A stretch of 64,000 nucleotides of DNA from JAAYXE01 sp964391195. Its GTDB lineage: Bacteria; Chloroflexota; Anaerolineae; Anaerolineales; UBA4823. Below are positions 8,504 through 17,228 of the stretch, one piece after another. The stretch covers positions 1-64,000 of the forward strand of contig CAYMLG010000007.1 of the NCBI GenBank assembly GCA_964391195.1. Reading direction: 5' to 3'. Within the stretch, counting starts at the first letter, position 1. Every line of letters begins with the position of its first letter. The translations under genes were made by a program, and so were the position numbers. The notes beneath the pieces were generated by a model, which did not search any database, was not told the DNA's origin, and worked only from the letters and a program-made list of their open reading frames with translations.

Positions 8504-11500
8504 TTACACCGGGATTTGCACCGTGCGGTACCCGGTGAGGGTGAGATAGAAGGCGCCCTCGCTATCGAAGACGTGCCCATCGAAGGTAGCGCCGTCGTCC
8601 CCGGTCTGGATCCAGGCAAACAGATCTTTGCCGGCGGCCTCTTCCTCCTGGCGGTAGACCCTGACCGAGCCGATCTGGTACGGCAAGGCCAGGCCGCGTT
8701 GGTGGTGGATGGCCCAGAGGCCGGCTGTTTGCAAGCAGAGCTCGACCAGGCGAGGCGCCATCCACAATGGGGCATCCGCCGGATGAGTTGCAGGCGGCAG
8801 GTCGGGAGCGAACATGCCCAGCGCGATGTCTCCCTGCACCCGAGCGCAATCCAACACCCGGTAAGCCGGGCCGTGGAAGTAGGTCTGGTAAATTTCACCG
8901 GCTGTGAAGGTGCACCAGTCCCCCTCGGGGACGAAGTGGTCGAGCTGTGGCGCCTGCTCCCGGCTGCGGACTAACAGCACCTGGCCGGTGAAGTGCGTTC
9001 TGACCACAGGAAGCAGTTCCGGTCGGGCAGGGGGTGTGATCGAGCGCAGCACCAGGTGGGCCAGCAGCGCTCCGCGGGCAGTGGGCGCCAGGCGGAGATC
9101 GTAGCGCAGGGTCTGGGTCTGCATGCGGTAGAACTTGAACGGCTGCTCGAACGCGACCCCTTCGACCGCCTCCACTTCATACCCGGGGGCGAACAAACTG
9201 CTCACCTGGGCGAAAGCTTCGACCCCCATCACCCCCGGCAGCACCGGGATATCTTCGATCTGGTGGTCGAAGAGGAAGGGCTGTTCCTGGGGATCGAGTG
9301 CAGCTTCGAGTTGGATGGTCCCCGAGCCAGGGGCGGCGGTAATGCGCCCGGCCATCAGCCTGTGGGGCGGGCAGCTTTCCAACCAGGCATTGGCTTTGTC
9401 CGGGTCGAGCCCGCCTGTGTCGTCCCACTCCTGGGAGAAGAGACCCAGGCTGCCGGCGACCACCAGTTCCCCGCTGAAACCGGCGGCGAGCAAGTCCCCT
9501 GGCAGGGGAACTCCCACTGCAGGCGGGAGCAGGTCGATCCCGGCCATCTCCATGATCTTGGGGATGGATCCCCGGGTAGCCATCCCGATCTCCCCCCAGG
9601 CCGTCCAGTCGATGGTAATGCCCCGGGTTTCCGTGCGCCAGGCGGGCAGGGCGCTGGTGAGTTTGCACAACAGATCGTTGGCGGCGCTGTAATCCGTCTG
9701 CCCGGCGTTGCCGAACCGCCCGGCGACCGAGCTGAAGGAGAGCACGGTCCCCAGCGGGAGACCGGCGGCCGCTTTCAGCAGGTTGAACAGGCTCTCGGTC
9801 TTGACGTCGTACACTTTTGCGAACTGCGCCGGGTCTTTATCGGCCAGCGGACGAGAGATTTCGATCCCGGCCGCGTGCACCAACAGGTCGATTTTGCCGC
9901 TGGCTCCCCGGATTTCGTCGATCACGGCGGATACCGCCCCGGGGTCGAGCAGATCCAGGCTGTGGTATCGGGCCTGGCCTCCGGCCTGAGTGACGGCCTC
10001 GATCGCGCTCAGGGCGGAGGCCAGGCGTTCGATCTCCAGGATGCGCCGGTCGATCTTGGCCGGAGTGGTCCGTTCACCGGCATCCTTGGCCTGCTTCACC
10101 AGGTGCTTTTTCAAGTCTTCGCGGCCCTGGCGGAAGATGGCGATTTCCGGACTGTCCGCCTCGGGGCAAGAGGCGAGATCCAGGAGATAATAGGTGCCCG
10201 GGCAGCGTCGCGCCAGGTCGGCGACGATGAGGCTGGTGATGCTGCCCGCAGCCCCGGTCACCACGATCACCGCTCCCTGATCGACCGGAATTTCAGCGCC
10301 GGTCTCGAAGGATGGCTGCTCCTGCAGGGCGATTGTATAGCGCCCGCCATCCCAGTAGCCGACCTCGACCACCCCCGGGTCCCACAGCGTTTCCTGGACC
10401 AGCGCCTCGGCGATGACCGCCGGGGATTCGCCCGGCGCAAAATCAACTGCCTTCACCGTGGCCTGAGGCATCTCGCGCTTGTAAGCTTTGGTGAAGCCGG
10501 TGACCGCGCCGCCCAGGGCGCCGGGGGCCGGCTGCGGGGGGTAGCCGTGCAGTCCGCCCAGGCGGGTGGCGCTGACCAGGAAGGCCGGCGAGGACGGAGC
10601 ACCTTCGGCGAGCAGGTGCATGAGCAGGAAGAGATTCTTTACCTGTTGGCGGTTCAGCTCCTTCCAGGCTTTAAGATCCAGCTCCTCCCAGCCCGGCTCC
10701 GGCTCCAGCCCCGCCAGCCAGTAGACACCGGCTACCGGCTGTTCCTCCAGCCAGGCTTTGACCTGGGTCTCGATCTCCGCCGCCCCGGCCTGAACGTCCA
10801 GGGCCAGGACCTGCGCCCCCAGCTCTTCCAGGCGGGCTGTGAGGGCCGCAGCTACCCCGGTCCCCTCTCCGGCGACGATCAGGCGCGTCCCAGGTCCGAT
10901 GCTGGCGCCGGTCGGCTTGCACAGCTCGATGGGCGGGCGCAGCACGGGCAAGGGGACCGAGAACTTGATCCCGTGCGCCGTCCCGGTTTCATCCGCCGCG
11001 GCTTCTGCGGTTCGGACCTCGACCGGGGGAGCGGAGGCCTGGGGTTCAGGCGGTGCAGCAGGCTCGATCGGGGCCATCATCCGCTCTACAAACCGGATGA
11101 CGTGGGCCAGGGTGGGGTAGTCCCGCAGCTTGAGGTCCTCCTGCCTGGGGATGTCAAACTCGGCGCGGATGGCGGCGAAGGTCTCGGCTTGCTTGACCGT
11201 ATCCACGCCCAGGTCGGCTTCCAGGTCCAGGTCAAGCTCCAGCATCTCCGGCGGGTAACCGGTCTTCTCGGATACGATCGCCAGCACGCGGGATTGGATG
11301 TCTGAAGTGGGCCGGGTTTCCTCGGGTTGGGCACCGGCGGGTGGCATATCCGGCTGCCGCTCTACCGGCGTGGGCGTTTCAACTGGTGCGGGGACCATCT
11401 GCTCCACGAACCGGATGACGTGGGCCAGAGTGGGATAGTCCCGCAGACGCAGGTCCTCCTGCCTGGGGATATCGAACTCGGCGCGGATGGCGGCGAAGGT

Positions 11501-14500
11501 CTCGGCTTGCTTGACCGTATCCACGCCCAGGTCGGCTTCCAGGTCCAGGTCAAGCTCCAGCATCTCCGGCGGGTAACCGGTCTTCTCGGATACGATCGCC
11601 AGCACGCGGGATTGGATGTCTGAAGTGGGCCGGGTTTCCTCGGGTTGGGCACCGGCGGGTGGCATATCCGGCTGCCGCTCTACCGGCGTGGGCGTTTCAA
11701 CTGGTGCGGGGACCATCTGCTCCACGAACCGGATGACGTGGGCCAGAGTGGGATAGTCCCGCAGACGCAGGTCCTCCTGCCTGGGGATATCGAACTCGGC
11801 GCGGATGGCGGCAAAGGTCTCCGCCTGTTTGACCGTATCCACACCCAGGTCGGCCTCCAGATCCAGATCGAGGTCCAGCATATCAGTCGGATAGCCGGTC
11901 TTCTCGGCTACGATGGCCAGCACGCGGGATTGGATGTCTGGTGAGGCGGGCGGGGTTTCGATAAGCTGCGTGCCCGGCTGCGGTTCTGCGGGCGCCTCAG
12001 TCATCTGCTCCACGAAGCGGATGACGTGGCCCAGGGTGGGGTAATCCCGCAGGCGCAGGTTTTCCTGCCTGGGGATGCAGAACTCCTCGCGGATGGCGGC
12101 AAAGGTCTCCGCCTGTTTGACCGTATCCACACCCAGGTCGGCCTCCAGATCCAGATCGAGGTCGAGCATATCGGTCGGGTAGCCGATCTTTTCGGCCACG
12201 ATGGCCAGCACCCGGCCGGCGATGGATGCCGGGGGTTCGACCGGACGGGTTTCGGCCGTGACCGGCACAGCCTGCTGGGCAGCAGGCTGCTGTGCCTGCG
12301 GCTGAGGTTCTGCTTGCGGGGATGGCAGGGGCGGCTCGGCGAGCGGAGGAATTGCAGCAGGGGTCCTTCCCTCGACCGCAGGAGAGGCCTCCACCGGCAG
12401 CGGAGGGTGGTACCCGTTTCCACCGGGGATGGCGGCGTGAACAGCGGTGCGGACCTGCGGTTCGGTGCCGGGCTGCCAGGCGCTGGGGGCCGGCGGCCGG
12501 TTGGGTGGCGTGAGGGCCTTGAGACGGAGGACGCGCTTGACGACCTCGGTCTCCGGCCGGTCCCACCCGCTGACCTGGCTGAGCCAGTGGCGGTAGCGGA
12601 CTTTATCGTCCACCCGGTCGAGCCCGCCCGGGATGCGCCGGGTGAAGGTCATGGCGATCTGTGAGCCGAAGCCGGCCGCCAGGTGGATGGCGTACTGCAC
12701 CGGGTAACGCCCGCCCCGGCTGAGATTGAGCGGCCCGAGGTCTGGATCGACCTCTTTGAAGTTCGGTACAGGGGGGACGATCCCATACTCCAGGATTTTG
12801 GCGGCGATCACATCCTCGATGCCCACCCCCATCGGGTGACCGGTGAAGCCCTTGGTGTTGGAGACGATAATTTGGTTGGCCGCTTCACCGAAAGCATGGC
12901 GCAGAGCGACGACCTCGGCCGAAGCGCTCCCGCCTCTGGCCGGGGTGTAGGTCTCGTGGGACATGAAGACGGTGTAGGGAGCGATGGCGTAGCGGTTGAG
13001 CCCGAACCGGCGCTCGGCGCCGGCCACCAGCTTCTCCATCACCTGGGCGATATGGGCGACATCCAGGCGGGTGCCGTGGAAGGCGCTGTTGTAAGTCTCG
13101 CTGGAGAGCAGTTCGACGATGCCGCGCATGCCACGCTCGCGAACGGCGTCTTCGCTTTCTATGACCAGGGCACAGGCGCCCATGCCCATCAGGGTGCCAT
13201 GCCGTCGCCGGTCGAAGGGGATGGCTGCTTCGTCCACCCGATCGTCGGTGGCCGCAGCGCCCACCGCCAGGAAGCCGGCTCCCACCCATTCCATCAGGTT
13301 ATCGCTGGTGACCGCATCGGCGGCGATGACGATCACCCGCCGGCAGCGGCCGCTGCGGATCCAGTCCTCGGCGATGGCGATCGCCTGAGTCGTGCTGGCG
13401 CAGGCGGCGTTCACCTGGGTGTTGGGCCCGCGTGCGCCGATGTACTCGGCAAACTGGCTGTGACCCATCGCCAGCACCCGGAAAAGGAAGCGCCGGTCGA
13501 AAGTATAAGGCTCCTGCTCGATCTGCTCGCGAAGCTCGCTGAGGCGATGGTGGATCTCGGCCAGGGTCTGCGGGTCGGACGTGCACCGGCGCAGGTCTTC
13601 CAGGGCCTGGATCATATCGATGCGGTTCTGCCAGGTGAAATAGCGGCGGAATTCGTCGGCGAACCGATCTCCGCCGGGAAATGCGCTGGCAAAGATCACG
13701 CCGGTCTCATCCCGCAGGGATTCGGGTAGCAGCCAGCGGTCGGGGAGAAGCTTTCCCGTGGTGGCTGTGCGGTAGGTCTGAACCAGGGGGATACCAGCTT
13801 CTCGCAAGGCGTCGAACCCGGCTGCCATTGCTAACTGCGTGGTGATGTCCAGGGATTCAACGATTTTGGCGGATACGCCGTATTCATGTTCCAGGTCGAA
13901 CTGACCCGGGCGGCCGGCCAGGCGGATAACTTCATCCGGGTCCTCAATGGTCTGGAAACTCCCCCCTCCATGTTCGGCTTTCACCACGCGGGTCACGCGC
14001 TTGGCGACCATCCGTTTGCGGAACCGGTCGGGGATCAGGTCGATAAACTGTTCCCCGCGCAGGATGCGCACGGCGTTATCCGGGTCCATGACTTGCTTTT
14101 CTGCGCCGGGCAGGCCAAGGCCCAGGCCGGTGATGACCACCGAACCGACTGGCGGGTCGTAACGGTTATATATCAGGTTCGCCTGGCCGGGATGAGGCTG
14201 CTGAATCGCCTGGGCGAGCAGTTGGACGAGCGATTCGAGCGTGGGGGACGAGGAGCCATTCTTTCCTGTAGACATAGCCACATCCTTTACGGTTTCAGGG
14301 AGGGGAGCAGGCGCCGGGGCGCCTGCGGCCTCCTGGATCGGACGGATCTCGACCGGCGTTCCCGCTGTGGCCAGGGCCGGGAGATGCCCGGCGGCGAGCA
14401 GGCCACACAGGGCATGGTTGAAACTGGCAAGCTCACCGGTTTTGGGATGGTTGGTGAAGATCGAGGTCACCTCGGGTTTCGCGCCGAGCACGTCATCTAC

Positions 14501-17212
14501 CATGCCTTTGAGGGCCTTCTTGGGGCCGGCTTCGACAAAGAGGCGAGCGCCGGCGGCGTAGAGCGTCTCCAGACCTTTGACCCACTGGACCGGAGAAGCG
14601 ATCTGCTGCTGCAGGATGTCTTTGATCTCCTCGACTGACAGTGGGTAAAACTCGCCGGTCACATTCGCCACCAAAGGCAGGCGTGGCGGCTTGATGTCGA
14701 AGCGATCCAGTACCTGGCGGAGCGGAGCGCTGGCCGGGGCGACGATGCGAGTATGGAAGGCATGGCTGACGGGCAGGCGGACGGCGTTGAAACCCTGGTC
14801 CTGGAACACCTGGATGGCCTGTTCCACGGCTTTGCTCTCCCCGCCGATCACACACTGGTTGTAGCTGTTCAGGTTGGCGATGACCACATAACCGTCGATC
14901 GATCGAAGGGTCTGTTCCACGGTATCCAGGGGGGCCATGATCGCCGCCATCCAGCCGGTGTCATCCACCCTGACTTTGCTCATCTCGCTGCCGCGGGCGG
15001 CGGCTGCTTCCAGGGCCTGGGCGAAGGGGAGCACTCCGGCGACGACCAGGGCCGCGTACTCGCCGAGCGAGTGGCCCATCACCATCTCCGGGCGGTAGCC
15101 GAAGGATTCCAGCAGTTGATGGATGGCGATATCCAGGGTGAGCATCGCCGGTTGGGTGATGGCGGTCTGTTTCAGCTCGTGCTCAGCCTGTTTGATCACC
15201 TCCGGATCATCCGCCTCCAACAGAAAATAGGCGGACAGGGGCTTTCCCAGGATGGGTTCCATCACCCGGTCGGCCTCGGCGAACACCCGGGCGACCACCG
15301 GGCTAACCTTTCTGAGCTCCCTCCCCATGTTCAGGTATTGGCTGCCCTGGCCGGGGAATAGGAAGACCAGCTTGCCCGGGCAGGGGCCCTGTCCGCGGAA
15401 GATGCCCTGAGGCTGTAGGGCTTTCCAGGCCTGGGGGTTATCCGTCGCCATGGCTTTGGCGGCCTTGTGCAGTTTCTCCAACAGGTCTGGGCGGTTTTTG
15501 TAATCGATCACCAGGCGTGCGGGAGAAGAGATGGTCTCCGGTGAGGGGAGGACCGGATCCAGGTTGCTCCCTGCCTGCACCTGCTGGAGAGAGCCGGCGA
15601 GCTTCGCCTGCAGCTCGGCCGGGGTTGCGGCGCCCAGAGCAAAAATGCCGCGGAACGGGGTAGGGCTGCCAGGATGCGGGCTCATGGTGGGCGAGACAAC
15701 CGCCTGAGAGGTCGGCCCTCTGGTCGGTTCGGGGTCTTGAAGGACTAAACCCCCGGTTTTTACTGCAGCAGAGGCGAACCGGCGAGGCCTGGAAGTCAGG
15801 GCGCCGGGGATATGCTCCTCCAGGACAAGGTGGAAGTTCGTGCCGCCGAAGCCGAACGCGCTCACCCCACAGCGCCGGGGGCTGCTGCCTGAGGCCGGCC
15901 ACTCACGGGCCTCGTGATTCAGGTAGAAGGGGGTCTCATCGAAGGGGATATTCGGGTTGGGGGGATCAGCGTTCAGAGTTGGGGGGATCACCCCGTGGTA
16001 GATGGACAGCACAGCTTTGAGCAGCCCGGCAGCCCCTGCGCCGGCTTTCAAGTGCCCGATGTTGGACTTCACCGAACCGAGGGCGATACTACTGGAGGCG
16101 GCTTTGCCGAAAACGGCAGTCAGGCCCTCCGCTTCGGCAAGGTCGCCGACTCGGGTGCTGGTCCCGTGGGCTTCGATCATCCCGGCGGTCGTGGGATCCA
16201 GACCGGCGCAATCCCAGGCGCGGCGCACGGCGAGCTGTTGGCCATAGGGGTTGGGCGCGGTGATGCCCTTGCCTTTTCCATCGCTCGCCCCGCCGGCCCC
16301 GCGCAGGACGGCGTAGATGCGGTCGCCGTCCCGTTCGGCATCCTCGAGGCGTTTGAGGAGAAAGGCTGCAGCGCCCTCGCCCATCACAAAGCCATCCGCC
16401 CCTTCGCCGAATGGCCGGGTGCCGGTGGCGCTCAGGGCCCCAATCTTGCAGAATTTGACGAAAGTCGAGGCGCCCATATTGCGGTCCACTCCGCCGGTGA
16501 TGACCGCATCCACCTCGCCTTTGTAAAGCAGTTCGATGGCCGCACTCACGGCGGCAAAACTGGCTGCACAGGCAGCATCGGTAATAAAGTTGCCCCCCCG
16601 CAGGTTTAGCACGTTGGCGACGCGCCCGGACACGACATTGGGCAGTTCGCCTGGCATCGAGTCTTCGGTGATGTTGGGGAACTGGCGGCCGATGAGGTCA
16701 TGCCAGCCGGCGAGGATCCTGGCCTGAGCCTCAGGGGGCAGGGAGGAGAATTCGGTGACGGATTTGAGGGCTTGCGCGTATTCGGGGAAGGCGATCCGCA
16801 GGTGGGTGAGATAGTGCAGTTCGCCGCCCATGGCCGTCCCCAGGATCACCCCGGTGCGCTCGGTGTTCAGCGGGCGGGTGGGGTAGCCGTAGTCGGTGAG
16901 GGCCTGGTCGGCGATGGTCACTGCCCACTGCTGGGCCTGATCCATCGCCCCGGCCACTTTCGGCGGGATGCGAAAACGCTTCCAATCGAACTCGAACCCC
17001 TTCACCCAACCACCGATTATTGAATAGGTTTTGTCGGGCGCCAGAGGATCGGGATCGTAGTAATGGTCAATGCTCCAGCGGTCGCGTGGGGTTTCAGTGA
17101 TGCTGTACCGCTTCTCGAGCAGATTCTCCCAAAACGCCTGGGGAGACATGGCATCCGGAAGAATAGCACCCAGGCCAACAATGGCAACCGCACGACTGCC
17201 AGGTGATTCCAT
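8504..17212 (-). CDS. Giant PUFA-synthase-like multidomain lipid/polyketide synthase
   Basis: This single chain of about 2,902 residues has the order KS1 - AT - KS2 - four ACPs - KR - DH. The ATG at 17212 has GGAGGT four bases upstream and is preferred over the in-frame TTG at 17224. KS1 (5-450) has Cys215 in TDAACAAS, HGTST and NIGHLKAG. AT (625-930) has GHSLGEY (Ser near 715) and HAFH, which predicts malonyl-CoA. KS2 (1020-1545) has NAACAST and NTKGFTGH, with SHETYTP in place of HGTxT. Four ACPs (1670-2070) all read DLGVDTVKQ, so Thr sits where Ser should be. A degenerate reductase-like half precedes the KR (2310-2560; TGAAGS, Ser and Tyr of SSVAGRFGN..TDYSAAN). The hot-dog DH (2620-2902) has the His of FDHQIEDIPVLPG. 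No enoyl reductase domain is present. The family makes secondary lipids; the product is unknown. Confidence 0.88.
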   Translation of the reverse strand: MESPGSRAVAIVGLGAILPDAMSPQAFWENLLEKRYSITETPRDRWSIDHYYDPDPLAPDKTYSIIGGWVKGFEFDWKRFRIPPKVAGAMDQAQQWAVTIADQALTDYGYPTRPLNTERTGVILGTAMGGELHYLTHLRIAFPEYAQALKSVTEFSSLPPEAQARILAGWHDLIGRQFPNITEDSMPGELPNVVSGRVANVLNLRGGNFITDAACAASFAAVSAAIELLYKGEVDAVITGGVDRNMGASTFVKFCKIGALSATGTRPFGEGADGFVMGEGAAAFLLKRLEDAERDGDRIYAVLRGAGGASDGKGKGITAPNPYGQQLAVRRAWDCAGLDPTTAGMIEAHGTSTRVGDLAEAEGLTAVFGKAASSSIALGSVKSNIGHLKAGAGAAGLLKAVLSIYHGVIPPTLNADPPNPNIPFDETPFYLNHEAREWPASGSSPRRCGVSAFGFGGTNFHLVLEEHIPGALTSRPRRFASAAVKTGGLVLQDPEPTRGPTSQAVVSPTMSPHPGSPTPFRGIFALGAATPAELQAKLAGSLQQVQAGSNLDPVLPSPETISSPARLVIDYKNRPDLLEKLHKAAKAMATDNPQAWKALQPQGIFRGQGPCPGKLVFLFPGQGSQYLNMGRELRKVSPVVARVFAEADRVMEPILGKPLSAYFLLEADDPEVIKQAEHELKQTAITQPAMLTLDIAIHQLLESFGYRPEMVMGHSLGEYAALVVAGVLPFAQALEAAAARGSEMSKVRVDDTGWMAAIMAPLDTVEQTLRSIDGYVVIANLNSYNQCVIGGESKAVEQAIQVFQDQGFNAVRLPVSHAFHTRIVAPASAPLRQVLDRFDIKPPRLPLVANVTGEFYPLSVEEIKDILQQQIASPVQWVKGLETLYAAGARLFVEAGPKKALKGMVDDVLGAKPEVTSIFTNHPKTGELASFNHALCGLLAAGHLPALATAGTPVEIRPIQEAAGAPAPAPLPETVKDVAMSTGKNGSSSPTLESLVQLLAQAIQQPHPGQANLIYNRYDPPVGSVVITGLGLGLPGAEKQVMDPDNAVRILRGEQFIDLIPDRFRKRMVAKRVTRVVKAEHGGGSFQTIEDPDEVIRLAGRPGQFDLEHEYGVSAKIVESLDITTQLAMAAGFDALREAGIPLVQTYRTATTGKLLPDRWLLPESLRDETGVIFASAFPGGDRFADEFRRYFTWQNRIDMIQALEDLRRCTSDPQTLAEIHHRLSELREQIEQEPYTFDRRFLFRVLAMGHSQFAEYIGARGPNTQVNAACASTTQAIAIAEDWIRSGRCRRVIVIAADAVTSDNLMEWVGAGFLAVGAAATDDRVDEAAIPFDRRRHGTLMGMGACALVIESEDAVRERGMRGIVELLSSETYNSAFHGTRLDVAHIAQVMEKLVAGAERRFGLNRYAIAPYTVFMSHETYTPARGGSASAEVVALRHAFGEAANQIIVSNTKGFTGHPMGVGIEDVIAAKILEYGIVPPVPNFKEVDPDLGPLNLSRGGRYPVQYAIHLAAGFGSQIAMTFTRRIPGGLDRVDDKVRYRHWLSQVSGWDRPETEVVKRVLRLKALTPPNRPPAPSAWQPGTEPQVRTAVHAAIPGGNGYHPPLPVEASPAVEGRTPAAIPPLAEPPLPSPQAEPQPQAQQPAAQQAVPVTAETRPVEPPASIAGRVLAIVAEKIGYPTDMLDLDLDLEADLGVDTVKQAETFAAIREEFCIPRQENLRLRDYPTLGHVIRFVEQMTEAPAEPQPGTQLIETPPASPDIQSRVLAIVAEKTGYPTDMLDLDLDLEADLGVDTVKQAETFAAIRAEFDIPRQEDLRLRDYPTLAHVIRFVEQMVPAPVETPTPVERQPDMPPAGAQPEETRPTSDIQSRVLAIVSEKTGYPPEMLELDLDLEADLGVDTVKQAETFAAIRAEFDIPRQEDLRLRDYPTLAHVIRFVEQMVPAPVETPTPVERQPDMPPAGAQPEETRPTSDIQSRVLAIVSEKTGYPPEMLELDLDLEADLGVDTVKQAETFAAIRAEFDIPRQEDLKLRDYPTLAHVIRFVERMMAPIEPAAPPEPQASAPPVEVRTAEAAADETGTAHGIKFSVPLPVLRPPIELCKPTGASIGPGTRLIVAGEGTGVAAALTARLEELGAQVLALDVQAGAAEIETQVKAWLEEQPVAGVYWLAGLEPEPGWEELDLKAWKELNRQQVKNLFLLMHLLAEGAPSSPAFLVSATRLGGLHGYPPQPAPGALGGAVTGFTKAYKREMPQATVKAVDFAPGESPAVIAEALVQETLWDPGVVEVGYWDGGRYTIALQEQPSFETGAEIPVDQGAVIVVTGAAGSITSLIVADLARRCPGTYYLLDLASCPEADSPEIAIFRQGREDLKKHLVKQAKDAGERTTPAKIDRRILEIERLASALSAIEAVTQAGGQARYHSLDLLDPGAVSAVIDEIRGASGKIDLLVHAAGIEISRPLADKDPAQFAKVYDVKTESLFNLLKAAAGLPLGTVLSFSSVAGRFGNAGQTDYSAANDLLCKLTSALPAWRTETRGITIDWTAWGEIGMATRGSIPKIMEMAGIDLLPPAVGVPLPGDLLAAGFSGELVVAGSLGLFSQEWDDTGGLDPDKANAWLESCPPHRLMAGRITAAPGSGTIQLEAALDPQEQPFLFDHQIEDIPVLPGVMGVEAFAQVSSLFAPGYEVEAVEGVAFEQPFKFYRMQTQTLRYDLRLAPTARGALLAHLVLRSITPPARPELLPVVRTHFTGQVLLVRSREQAPQLDHFVPEGDWCTFTAGEIYQTYFHGPAYRVLDCARVQGDIALGMFAPDLPPATHPADAPLWMAPRLVELCLQTAGLWAIHHQRGLALPYQIGSVRVYRQEEEAAGKDLFAWIQTGDDGATFDGHVFDSEGAFYLTLTGYRTVQIPV
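11158..11793. repeat. Perfect 318-bp tandem duplication within the ACP array
   Basis: Positions 11158-11475 and 11476-11793 appear identical base for base over 318 bases, which is 106 codons or one ACP plus its linker. The two older ACP copies on the N-terminal side (near 11840 and 12130) differ from this pair and resemble each other more. This points to very recent amplification or gene conversion in the carrier-domain array. Confidence 0.92.
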
Positions 17213-17228
17213 TGCTACCTCCAATCCC

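Noticed and set aside
6442..11305. Long open frames on the strand opposite the carboxylase and lipid synthase genes
   Set aside because: They mirror real genes in a G+C-rich sequence, lack family motifs and ribosome binding sites, and are artefacts of codon bias.
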